Assembly (NCBI GenBank): GCA_905198295.1
Contig: CAJKBW010000105.1
Location: 1 to 9,239, forward strand
DNA from: an uncultured Oscillospiraceae bacterium
Lineage (GTDB): Bacteria > Bacillota > Clostridia > Oscillospirales > Acutalibacteraceae
Direction of reading: 5' to 3'
DNA length: 9,239 nucleotides
A program made the translations under genes and the position numbers. Positions 1-7,800 of this stretch are shown piece by piece. The notes beneath the pieces were generated by a model. That model was not told where the DNA came from. It searched no databases and saw nothing but the letters and a program-made list of their open reading frames with translations. The stretch's first letter is position 1, and each line of letters starts with the position of its first letter.

Positions 1-87
1 TCCGGAAAAAAAGTCAATGAAATCCGGGAGAAAATCCGAAAATGAGCGAAACAGGGCTGAAACAGGGAGCTTCTGTGCGGTTTTGTC

Positions 88-116
88 TTGTCAAACCGGT
101 AAAAATATGGTATACT
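88..116 (+). promoter_or_regulatory. Sigma-A type promoter of the precorrin-2 dehydrogenase-like gene
   Basis: A -35 box TTGTCA (88-93) and a -10 box TATACT (111-116) are separated by exactly 17 bp. Each is one mismatch from the consensus (TTGACA, TATAAT). Transcription would start near 123, giving a leader of about 100 nt before the ATG at 223, which is long enough for RNA-based control. Confidence 0.8.
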
Positions 117-169
117 GAGAAAAATCGTATAGTTATGATAGGAATATTCTAGGAAAAACCACTTTTTAA

Positions 170-222
170 CCGGCCGATGAGGTGCTCTGCACAGCCGGAG
201 AGGGGACGGGTGAAAAACCGGC
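170..222 (+). promoter_or_regulatory. Structured 5' leader, possible riboswitch-like or translational control element
   Basis: The segment GCCGG at 194-198 can pair with CCGGC at 170-174, capped by an inner GTGC/GCAC stem (182-185 with 189-192). It can instead pair with CCGGC at 218-222, which touches the start codon. The two pairings exclude each other. The stretch from about 176 to 222 also resembles the first half of cobalamin riboswitches: a GGTGC near the 5' side, a GGGGA, then GGTGAAAAACC at 209-219. The conserved B12 box (GCCACTG-like) that should follow is absent, because coding sequence begins there. The nearest purine-rich Shine-Dalgarno-like run, GGAGAGGGG (197-205), lies 17 nt from the ATG and is too far away without folding. 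The function is inferred, not shown. Confidence 0.4.
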
Positions 223-729
223 ATGGCTTATGGGTTCCCATTATATATTGATCTGCATGATAACAACTGCGTGGTGCTCGGCGGCGGAAAATTCGCTGCA
301 TCCAGAGCCAAGACGCTTTTGAAATTCGGCGCGAAGGTGACGGTCATCAGCCCGGCGCTGTGCGCGGAGCTGCGTGAACTGGATACGGCCGGACGCATCC
401 GGTATATTCCGCGCAAGTATTACCGCGGCGACTGCACTTCCGCTTATCTGTGCGTGGCGGCGACCGATGAGGAGAATGTCAACATCGCGATTGCCGACGA
501 ATGCAAGGCGAAGGGCATCCCGGTGAATGTGTCGCGTCCTGCAGCGTTCGGCACCTTTTCGTTTCCGTCGGTGGTCATGCAGGAGGGGGTAACGGTTTCG
601 CTGTCCGGCCCGCTTGGGGCGTCCGCGATGAAAGAACTGTGCCGCAGCCTTGACAAGGCGCTGCCCGAAATGATCGAAAAGGCCACCAATCCGGCAGAGG
701 AAGAGCCGGCAGAACTTCTGAAAGAATAA
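223..729 (+). CDS. Precorrin-2 dehydrogenase-like protein (SirC/CysG N-terminal domain family), catalytic Asp missing
   Basis: A 168-residue cytoplasmic protein of the family that oxidises precorrin-2 to sirohydrochlorin with NAD, on the way to siroheme or anaerobic cobalamin. The N-terminal Rossmann fold is clear: a VVLGGG turn (residues 17-22) in the nucleotide loop, GAKVTVISP (36-44) as strand 2, and AATDEENVN (79-87). The short length resembles stand-alone SirC/YlnF-type proteins rather than full CysG. The ATG at 223 is the first start after an in-frame TGA at 211, and MAYGFPLYIDL fits the family's usual N-terminus. Oddities: by ungapped alignment from memory, the catalytic Asp of E. coli CysG (Asp104 in NVVD) falls on Arg105 here (NVSRPAAFGTF), and the later Ser/Gly-rich SSGGTSP segment is altered. 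The last 15 residues are acidic and may be disordered. The gene is monocistronic, with no other tetrapyrrole gene beside it. The family is fairly sure, but the enzymatic activity is doubtful. Confidence 0.85.
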   Translation: MAYGFPLYIDLHDNNCVVLGGGKFAASRAKTLLKFGAKVTVISPALCAELRELDTAGRIRYIPRKYYRGDCTSAYLCVAATDEENVNIAIADECKAKGIPVNVSRPAAFGTFSFPSVVMQEGVTVSLSGPLGASAMKELCRSLDKALPEMIEKATNPAEEEPAELLKE

Positions 730-738
730 GGTAAAGGC

Positions 739-771
739 AAACCGCCTGCGCGCTGCGCAGGCGGTTTTTTT
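739..771 (+). terminator. Strong intrinsic terminator shared by two convergent genes
   Basis: A 13-bp stem (739-751 with 755-767, core ACCGCCTGCGC) closes a 3-nt loop and runs into seven T residues (765-771). It terminates the plus-strand gene ten bases after its stop codon. Read on the minus strand, the same hairpin begins just past the TAA of the MFS gene (770-772), but its T-tract there is interrupted (TTTGCCTTT), so termination in that direction should be weaker. Confidence 0.9.
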
Positions 772-1951
772 ATATCTCTTCAGGCGTTTTGCAGGTCTTG
801 CGGATCAGTTTCTCATGCATCACCGCCATAAGCACGAGAAGCGCCAGCAGATAAACCGGCAGCAGCGAGACGCTGATATGGTTCGCCAGCAGCCCGAACA
901 GCGGCGGCATAAGGCAGGTGCCGACATAGGCACAGGCCATTTGGACGCCGATGAGCGCTTGGGAACGGTCGGCCCCGAAATGCGCGGGGGTGGAGTGGAT
1001 GATGCAGGGATAGATCGGGGCACAGCCCAGCCCGATGAGAACCAGCCCCGTCAGAGTGACCGGGCTGCCCAGGGGCAGCAGCATGGCCGCAGCACCGACT
1101 GCGATAATTCCCTGCCCCGCACGGATCATCTGCACGTCGGTGAATTTGAAGGTCAGAAAGCCGTTGACGGCACGGCCGGCCGTAATGCCGATAAAAAACA
1201 GGCTCGCATATCCGGCAGCCGCTTCGGGGGTGATGCGGTTATGCAGCACCATATAGCTGCTGGCCCAGAGCATGGCGGTCTGTTCGAGGGAACAGTAGCC
1301 GAAAAAGGCCAGCATCACCTCTTTGGCACCGGGAATGCGGAAAATCTGCCGCAGCGAAAGCGTTGTTTTGGCAGTGGCCTCCTCCGGCTCGGCAGGAACA
1401 TCGCTGCGGCGCTTCCAAAGCGGGAGGCTGAAAAGCAGTATAGCCGTGAGCGCCATCTGCATAAACCCGATAATACGGTAACCCATATTCCAGCCCAGTC
1501 CGCCGGTGAGCGCATAGCTCATTACGTAAGGCCCGACCGTGGTGCCGACGCCCCACATGCAGTGCAGCCAGCTCATGTGGCGGCTCGCATAATGCAGCGC
1601 GACATAGTTGTTGAGCGCGGCGTCCACGCTGCCGGCGCCGAGGCCGTAGGGGATCGCCCACAGGCACAGCATCCAGAAGGAGCTGCTCAGCGAAAAGCCG
1701 AACAGTGCGGCGGCGGTCATCGCCACACTCACCAGCGTTACCTTGCCTGCGCCGAATTTCCGGGTAAGCCGGTCGCTCATCAAACTCGAAAGGATGGTGC
1801 CCGCCGCAATCAGCATCGACAGTACGCCGGCAAAGGAGACCGGCACCCCCATTTGGCTGTACATGGAGGGCCAGGCGGAGCCGAGCAGTGAATCCGGCAG
1901 CCCTAGGCTGATGAAGGCCAGATAAATAATGGCTAAGAGCAGGTGATACAT
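770..1951 (-). CDS. Major facilitator superfamily transporter (fucose permease-like group)
   Basis: A 393-residue integral membrane protein with about 12 hydrophobic segments, the usual size for a 12-helix MFS carrier. The N-terminus reads straight into helix 1, followed by SLGLPDSLLGSAWP (16-29), a signature of a Firmicute MFS group annotated as related to fucose permeases. SDRLTRKFGAGKV sits in the loop between helices 2 and 3, where MFS motif A lies, and a charged central loop (about 190-205) separates the two six-helix halves. Helix 4-5 carries the WLHCMWGVGTTVGP motif common in this group. Substrate and direction cannot be read from sequence; sugars or small drugs are possible. Start chosen at 1951 because GGAGG sits 8 nt upstream; an in-frame ATG at 1984 would add 11 residues but lies across the likely leader. 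The gene is divergent from the P-type ATPase and convergent with the precorrin-2 dehydrogenase-like gene. Confidence 0.88.
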   Translation of the reverse strand: MYHLLLAIIYLAFISLGLPDSLLGSAWPSMYSQMGVPVSFAGVLSMLIAAGTILSSLMSDRLTRKFGAGKVTLVSVAMTAAALFGFSLSSSFWMLCLWAIPYGLGAGSVDAALNNYVALHYASRHMSWLHCMWGVGTTVGPYVMSYALTGGLGWNMGYRIIGFMQMALTAILLFSLPLWKRRSDVPAEPEEATAKTTLSLRQIFRIPGAKEVMLAFFGYCSLEQTAMLWASSYMVLHNRITPEAAAGYASLFFIGITAGRAVNGFLTFKFTDVQMIRAGQGIIAVGAAAMLLPLGSPVTLTGLVLIGLGCAPIYPCIIHSTPAHFGADRSQALIGVQMACAYVGTCLMPPLFGLLANHISVSLLPVYLLALLVLMAVMHEKLIRKTCKTPEEI

Positions 1952-1959
1952 CGGTTTTT

Positions 1960-1964
1960 CCTCC
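1960..1964 (-). promoter_or_regulatory. Ribosome binding site of the MFS gene
   Basis: A perfect GGAGG on the minus strand lies 8 nt before the ATG at 1951. It decides this start over the longer reading from 1984. Confidence 0.85.
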
Positions 1965-1994
1965 GGAAAAAATTTAAAAACCATAATCTAAACC

Positions 1995-2023
1995 AGTTTA
2001 ACGAAAGGGCAGGGCAAAGTCAA
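1995..2023 (-). promoter_or_regulatory. Probable promoter of the MFS gene
   Basis: On the minus strand, TTGACT (2023-2018) and TAAACT (2000-1995) are 17 bp apart. The -35 box has one mismatch to consensus and the -10 box has two. The start point would be near 1988, giving a leader of under 40 nt. This also places the alternative ATG at 1984 almost at the transcript's 5' end, which argues against its use. Confidence 0.6.
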
Positions 2024-2089
2024 GGCCGGGCATCGGATATTCAAAAATGAAAAACCGGGAAATTTTTTCTTAATGTTGCTGCCGGTACG

Positions 2090-2118
2090 TTGTTTTTGCC
2101 GACGGGGTATGCTACACT
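2090..2118 (+). promoter_or_regulatory. Probable promoter of the P-type ATPase gene (extended -10)
   Basis: A -35-like TTGTTT (2090-2095) lies 17 bp before TACACT (2113-2118), which is preceded by the TGn extension (2110-2112). The boxes are imperfect, but spacing and extension fit a sigma-A promoter. The start point would be near 2125, inside the neighbouring palindrome. Confidence 0.55.
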
Positions 2119-2129
2119 GTGAAACAGTG
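2115..2129 (+). promoter_or_regulatory. Palindromic operator candidate in the ATPase promoter
   Basis: CACTGT, three bases, then ACAGTG form a perfect 6-bp inverted repeat. It overlaps the end of the predicted -10 box and the expected transcription start, where a bound dimeric repressor would block initiation. I do not recognise it as the site of a named regulator, and no regulator gene is adjacent. Confidence 0.45.
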
Positions 2130-2142
2130 ATTTTCGGCAGAG

Positions 2143-2149
2143 AAAGGGG
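2143..2149 (+). promoter_or_regulatory. Ribosome binding site of the P-type ATPase gene
   Basis: AAAGGGG lies 9 nt before the ATG at 2159, but only 3 nt before the in-frame GTG at 2153. The spacing favours the ATG start. Confidence 0.6.
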
Positions 2150-2158
2150 TGCGTGGGG

Positions 2159-4510
2159 ATGGCCGTCGGAAAAGGTTTTGTCGATCCGGAAAATGGTCTG
2201 TCCGACGCACAGGTGCAGCAGCGGGTGCTGGCGGGGAAGGTCAACCGGGACACCTCTGTTCCTACCAAATCGATCGGACGAATCATTCGGGACAACGCCT
2301 GCACGCTGTTTAATCTGATCAATGCGGTGCTGGCTGCAGCGGTGCTGCTGGTGGGATCGTATAAAAATCTGCTTTTTCTCGGCGTGGTGTTCTGCAATCT
2401 GGTTATCGGCACTGTACAGGAGATCCGCGCCAAACGCACGGTGGACAAGCTGTCGTTGCTTTCGGCCGCCGGTGCACACGTGATCCGCGGCGGAAAAAAG
2501 CGGACGGTGCCGCTGGAAGAAGTGGTGCTTGACGACATCCTTGAACTCACGTCCGGCGGACAGATTGCGGCCGACTGTGTGATCCGCAGCGGCGAATGCG
2601 AGGTCAACGAATCGCTGGTGACCGGCGAAGCGGATCCGATTCATAAAACAGCGGGGGATACGCTGCTGTCCGGCAGCTATCTGGTCAGCGGCCGCTGCCG
2701 CGCGCAGGTCGAACATGTGGGCGCTGATAATTATATCGCCACCATTTCGGCCGGAGCCAAGCAGCTCAAGCGTGCGCAGTCGGCGATCATGGATGCGCTC
2801 AACCGCATCATCCGCTTTGTATCGATTATGATTATTCCGGTCGGTGCGCTGCTGTTTCTCAAGCAGCTTTCGATCGACGGCAATACCCTGTCTCAGGCGG
2901 TGGTGTCCACGACGGCGGCGCTCATCGGCATGATCCCCGAAGGGCTGGTGCTGCTGACCAGCTCGGTGCTGGCGGTCAGTGTGATCCGGCTGTCGCGTCA
3001 CCGGGTGCTGGTGCAGGAGCTGTATTGTATCGAGGCGCTCGCGCGGGTGGATGTGCTGTGCCTCGATAAAACCGGGACCATTACCGAGGGGCGCATGGAA
3101 CTGCACGATGTGGTGCCGTTGGGCGAAGGTTCCCGTCGGCAGGCAGAGCAGGCACTCGGCGCGCTGGCGGGTGTGCAGGACGACGGCGGCCCGACGATGG
3201 ACGCCGTGCGCCGCCGTTATCCGCCGGCATCCGGCTGGAGCGCGGTGCAGACGGTGCCGTTTTCCTCTGAGAAAAAATGGTCCGGCGCCACCTTTGCCGG
3301 ACGCGGCACGTATGTGCTCGGCGCGCCCGAATTCGTTCTGCGGGGCAATATCGGGGCGGTTGAGCCGGCGATGGCGCGCTATACGCGCGAAAACCGGGTG
3401 CTGCTGCTCGCGCATGCCGACGGCGGTTTTGTTGGACGCGATCTGCCGGAGGGGCTGCGCCCGCTGGCGCTGATTCTCATCCGGGACGTCATCCGGCCGC
3501 AGGCGCCGGATACCCTGCGGTATTTTGCCGAGCAGGGGGTCGGTCTCAAGGTGATTTCCGGCGACAATATGCATACGGTCAGTGCGATTGCACGGCGGGC
3601 CGGTTTGGAGGGCGCCGACTGCTGCGTGGATGCCTCCACGCTGAAGACCGATGAGGAGCTTGCTGCGGCGGCTGAGCGGTACACGGTGTTCGGCCGGGTA
3701 TCCCCGATGCAGAAGCAGCAGCTGATCCGGGCGCTCAAGGCGCAGGGGCATACCGTTGCCATGACCGGCGACGGGGTCAACGACGTGTTGGCGCTGCGCG
3801 AGGCGGACTGCAGCGTGGCGATGGCCTCGGGCAGTGATGCGGCGCGCAATGTGGCACAGCTGGTGCTGCTCGATTCCCGGTTTGACGCGATGCCGCAGGT
3901 GGTGGCGGAGGGGCGGCGCACGATCAATAATATCCAGCGCTCGGCGTCGCTGTTCCTGGTCAAGACGATATACGCGACGCTGCTCGCTGTGCTGTTCCTG
4001 CTCATTCCGCTGCCGTATCCGTTTATGCCCATTCAGCTGACTTTGACCAGCGTCTTCACCATCGGCATACCGTCGTTTGTGCTGGCGCTCGAGCCGAACC
4101 GGGAGCGGGTGAAGGGAGACTTTCTGCGCAACGTTATCAGCAAGGCGGTTCCCGGAGCGGTGACGATTGTGTTCAATGTTCTGGTGGTTTCTGCGGCGGC
4201 GTTTCTGCTGGATATACCGCAGCAGCAGATTTCCACCATGTGCGTTATGCTGACCGGGTTTACCGGATTTCTGCTGGTCTTCCGGATCTGTCTGCCGTTC
4301 AATCCTCTGCGCATCGCCCTGTTTGCCGTCATTGTCGGCGGCTTTACGCTGTGCGTCTTTTTCCTGCACAGCCTGTTTTCCCTCGTGCCTCTGCCCTGGA
4401 TGCAGCTGACCGCGCTGCTGATCTGCGCGGCGGGCGCGTTTGTGGTGCTCAGCGGAATGCTGTATCTGTTTGAACACATGGGGAAGAAAAAAGAAACCAA
4501 AGATAACTAA
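2159..4510 (+). CDS. CtpE-type P-type cation ATPase (HAD-IC family)
   Basis: A 783-residue membrane pump that uses ATP to move a cation. All core P-type motifs are intact: TGE in the actuator domain (155-157), IPEGL in helix M4 (259-263), the phosphorylated Asp303 in DKTGTIT, the nucleotide domain with FSSEKKWSG, and MTGDGVND (535-542) in the hinge. Helices M1-M4 surround the actuator domain and about six more follow from residue 590 onward. Length and many short stretches (VQEIRAK, ESLVTGEADPI, LVQEL, LARVDV, AMTGDGVNDVLAL, EGRRTINNI) match what I recall of mycobacterial CtpE, which has been linked to calcium transport. PEGL in M4 also resembles calcium pumps. No N-terminal metal-binding CXXC domain is present, which argues against a copper or zinc pump. 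The gene stands alone after the divergent promoter region and ends at a strong terminator. The family is sure; calcium as substrate is inferred. Confidence 0.93.
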   Translation: MAVGKGFVDPENGLSDAQVQQRVLAGKVNRDTSVPTKSIGRIIRDNACTLFNLINAVLAAAVLLVGSYKNLLFLGVVFCNLVIGTVQEIRAKRTVDKLSLLSAAGAHVIRGGKKRTVPLEEVVLDDILELTSGGQIAADCVIRSGECEVNESLVTGEADPIHKTAGDTLLSGSYLVSGRCRAQVEHVGADNYIATISAGAKQLKRAQSAIMDALNRIIRFVSIMIIPVGALLFLKQLSIDGNTLSQAVVSTTAALIGMIPEGLVLLTSSVLAVSVIRLSRHRVLVQELYCIEALARVDVLCLDKTGTITEGRMELHDVVPLGEGSRRQAEQALGALAGVQDDGGPTMDAVRRRYPPASGWSAVQTVPFSSEKKWSGATFAGRGTYVLGAPEFVLRGNIGAVEPAMARYTRENRVLLLAHADGGFVGRDLPEGLRPLALILIRDVIRPQAPDTLRYFAEQGVGLKVISGDNMHTVSAIARRAGLEGADCCVDASTLKTDEELAAAAERYTVFGRVSPMQKQQLIRALKAQGHTVAMTGDGVNDVLALREADCSVAMASGSDAARNVAQLVLLDSRFDAMPQVVAEGRRTINNIQRSASLFLVKTIYATLLAVLFLLIPLPYPFMPIQLTLTSVFTIGIPSFVLALEPNRERVKGDFLRNVISKAVPGAVTIVFNVLVVSAAAFLLDIPQQQISTMCVMLTGFTGFLLVFRICLPFNPLRIALFAVIVGGFTLCVFFLHSLFSLVPLPWMQLTALLICAAGAFVVLSGMLYLFEHMGKKKETKDN

Positions 4511-4549
4511 AACAGCGGACACATTTATGATGTGTCCGCTGTTTTTTTT
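4511..4549 (+). terminator. Intrinsic terminator of the P-type ATPase gene
   Basis: A 13-bp perfect stem (4511-4523 with 4531-4543) with a 7-nt loop is followed by an eight-T run (4542-4549). It starts on the base after the stop codon, so the ATPase gene is probably monocistronic. Confidence 0.92.
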
Positions 4550-4809
4550 GTAGTGTAAAACCGCTGGCGGGGCCGGTGATTCAAGAGAGCCGAAAACGGT
4601 AAGGCAGACAGAAAAACTCCTTTGCTAAAATGAGAATGTGATCAGCCGACTGCATTAAAATAGCAAAGGGAGGACATTCAGAATCCGTTGCCGGAAGATG
4701 TCTTGGTTCCGCCTTGCTGATCGATGGTAAGATCTCCAGGGCACATTATGAAGAATGAGACATTTTTTATGGAATAGAATGCATCGTTATTGACTGAGAG
4801 CAAGAGAAA
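4550..4809. other. Intergenic spacer between the ATPase and the glycosidase-like operon
   Basis: These 260 bases separate the two tail-to-tail genes. I see no convincing gene. A frame on the plus strand stays open from 4642 to 4758 and ends in a fairly protein-like stretch (GSALLIDGKISRAHYEE), but it has no ATG or GTG start, so at most it is a decayed remnant. The only clear structure is the inverted repeat at 4617-4672. Confidence 0.6.
4612..4672 (-). terminator. Probable terminator of the glycosidase-like gene (minus strand)
   Basis: CCTTTGCTA (4619-4627) and TAGCAAAGG (4661-4669) pair perfectly over 9 bp. With one bulged base the stem extends to 11 bp (4617-4618 with 4671-4672). Read on the minus strand the stem is followed at once by TTTTT (4616-4612). 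The 33-nt loop is long but holds an inner AATG/CATT pairing (4635-4638 with 4653-4656). It lies about 140 nt after the enzyme's stop codon and is the only terminator-like structure on that strand before the ATPase gene's end. Confidence 0.45.
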
Positions 4810-7800
4810 TTATTCGCTCCAAATTTCAGGCAGAGTGCCATAGAGGTTAGTGGCCAGCAGCGCAAACCGTACATCCTCTTTAGTGATCTCAATGCGGACA
4901 CAGCGTAATGTTTTGTCCTCATCGCAGGGGATGGCGTAGTGATTTACCGAATCGCGGTTTGTATGGGTGAGTGCTGGCACATGAACTGTGTCCTGCGCGA
5001 AATTCCGGAACAGCGATCCGACGTTGCTGCCGCAGCTTAGCGGAACAGATACCGTTTCTCCGTCGGTATATTCCAGAATGACGGCGCCAACGGTTTCCTG
5101 TACCAATCTGACGTCCACGTCTGCGGCATACAGCAGGGAAACAGCGCCGACGGACTTGTTGACGGGCAGCTGTGCGGCTGCGGGATAGCCTGTTGAAGCG
5201 ATTTCCCGCTTGCCTTCTTTACTTTTTCCTTTTTCCAGCCGGCAGACGCGGCAGGCATCCTGTTCATTTTTTACTAAGTGATAGGCGCAATGGGTGCCGG
5301 CACAGGCATCGTCGGAAAAACGCAGTTCAACAGGATACCACAGACGCCACGGGCTGTCCCCATTGACGGTATCGGCATTGAAAAACGCTTGCAGATCCAG
5401 CGGATATCCTGAAAAATCGATATTGGTTTGATTGACGGCGCGAATAACACCGCTTTCCTGCCGGCTGCCTGTTTGCAGCAGGTAATGGACAGAATAGGCG
5501 GGCAGCAAAAGCCGGGACGCCAGCTTCAGACGGCAGGCAAAACAGCCGTCGGCATCGGCAGAGAGACTGCGGGAAAATGACTCGCCGGCAATCGCAAAGG
5601 TCACCCGGACGTCCTCGCGTGGGTCGATTGTACCGCAGATCAGCAGCTCCCGATCACGCAACGTAGCGGACGCGGAGGAAAGCGCCGGTATGACATTGAC
5701 CGGCTGATCCAGTAAATAGCCGTCACGTTCTAACAGCACATGGTGCAGACCCGGCAGGCTGAACGCGCTTGCCTGACCGGGCGCCATATCGGCCAAACCA
5801 AGTAATTCGCCGGGCTGTCGCACGATCGGAGGCAATGTGCAGTCGGCGGTTTTTTCGATTTCGATTTCCCACACCAGTGACGGCTGCGCGAGAACAGCGG
5901 CGGTGATCCGGCGGCAATTCAGCAATGGCTGTGTCTCATAGGCGACCGATTCTCCATTACAGTACAGCACGGGCATACTGCCGGCCGGTACGCATACGCT
6001 GAATTCTACCGATTCCCATCCGCCGGCGCCGGTCATCGTATAGCGGTTGTTTTCTGCGGTAAAGACCACCCCGTCCTGCGTCAGAGACAGGTTTTCGTCG
6101 GGAAGATACGCCGGCGCATAGCGCAGTGTTTTGCCGTTGTTTTGATAGCGGATGCCGAACAGGCCGGCGATGACGGCATACGGGAAGGCCGCCGACGGAT
6201 TGCCGAACACATAGTTGGCTTCTCCACGTCCGTTGATGCCGAAGCGTTCCGGCGCACTGCCGGGGGATTCGGTGTAAACCGAGAAGGCGAGGCCGCAGGA
6301 CCGCAGGAGTTCCCATGCCACCTGACACTGCCCCATACGGAACAGGGCGATGGCGGCCTCGGACAGTTGAACCGGCATGATATTGTCGTTGGCAAAAAGC
6401 GACGGCAGAAATTCTCCGACCTGCATCAGGCAAAGTCCGGTTGCTTCGCTGCGGTGAACCAAGGAATCCAGCAAATGCAGCAGGGAAAGCGTTTTATTGA
6501 CGATCGGCACATCACTGTACAGCACCGGGAACACCAGATCCGTATAGTAATGGGCACGGTTGGGATCTCCGGCAATATCGATTTCGGAGAGATAATAGCC
6601 GTTATCGTCCCACAGTTCCCCGATACGGCCGAATGTTTTGTTCGCCGCTTTTCGGTAAAAATCGGCGTATTCGGTCTTTCCGAGCTTTGAGAGGTCGTCG
6701 GCCAGATGGCGAAATCCCCATGCCATCATGATCGACGGAGAGATGCCCTCGCCGGGAATCGCCAGATGATCGGCTTGATACAAAAAGGGATTGCATCCCT
6801 TATGGAAACCGTACAGCCCGCTGCCGTCCGGATCGCAGTGATGCATCATGGACAACAGATTCTGATGAATGTTGTCAAAGACTTCGTTAAGCAGCGACAA
6901 GCCGTCCTGCCCTTTGGCCTCAATATATTCGTGGAGCTGGTGCAGATAATACGGCATGCCGTCATAGGGGCGAACCGGCTCCCCTTCTTCCGTGCAGCGG
7001 ATTTCCAAAGGCTTTCCGGTGGGCGCAATGGAGTTATAGCCCTCTGGTATCGAGCCGAAAAAATGCAATGCGTCACGAGCCAGATCCCAATCGCCCAACG
7101 CCATAGCGGCGGAAATCTGATAATTATTCGTCCAATAACAGCACCACCACTGTGCACTTTCCAGCCAGCCGCGGCCAACATGGCAGTAGTCGAGGTTCAG
7201 CACACTGTTGAGGAATCCGCAGCTGAGATACGGGTCGCCGCTTTCCAACCGGATCCGTGACAACCGCTCATTGACCCGCTGGTTTTCCGCCTCGCCGGCG
7301 CGGCAAAGCGCTTCCATTCCGGGATAACACAGCGCCATGTCAACCTCCTGGCCCTCGTCGGCCAAAAGTGCCTGAGCGGCAAAGCAGGTGTCGGGTTTCA
7401 CCGAAAAACGAATACAGATATCATCGCCGCTGTAATCGGCCGATGACAGTTCTCCCCAAAAGGTGAGCAGCGCTTTTTCGTTATACGGTTCTCCGGCAGC
7501 AACATAAAACGCTGCGTCGGCACAGGCCTCGGGGCCCGGCTCGACCGTACAGGAGAGCGGTGTGCTTTCCGCATTAAACCAGGAGGCATCTATCGTGCGT
7601 CCGGCACGGCGCTGTTTCCCTATGGAAAGGCAAAATTCGGTATCGGCGTTGGTGCCCTCGGTATAGAGTGTGACGGCAATACTGTTTTTCGGCAGCAATT
7701 CCGCCTCCAGCATAATATGCCGCTCATCGCCCTCGACAGGCTCGATTACCCAGCGGGTGCCGTTGGGGAAATGCTCCGCGGTTATATGCGCCGTCTGTGT

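Noticed and set aside
142..149. The palindrome GAATATTC in the first gene's leader as an operator
   Set aside because: Eight bases of AT-rich symmetry are common by chance, and the flanks do not extend it.
176..300. A complete cobalamin riboswitch before the first gene
   Set aside because: The 5' elements are suggestive, but the conserved B12 box and 3' half are absent and the region where they should lie encodes the conserved N-terminus of the protein.
815..1891. A 358-codon open frame on the plus strand opposite the MFS gene
   Set aside because: Same His/Arg/Gln-rich shadow composition and no ribosome binding site, while the minus strand has a full transporter with RBS and promoter.
2113..2122. 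A CopY/BlaI-type operator (TACA-N2-TGTA) at the ATPase promoter
   Set aside because: The bases read TACACTGTGA, which breaks the second half-site. The 6-3-6 palindrome explains the symmetry better, and the pump is not of the copper type.
1988..4522. An 844-codon open frame on the minus strand opposite the P-type ATPase gene
   Set aside because: Its product is dominated by His, Arg and Gln with no recognisable domain, as expected from the antisense of a GC-rich gene. The plus strand encodes a complete ATPase with every motif intact.
4642..4758. A small protein gene in the spacer after the ATPase
   Set aside because: The frame has no ATG or GTG start, and the AGGGAGG at 4667-4673 is not followed by a start codon at a usable distance.
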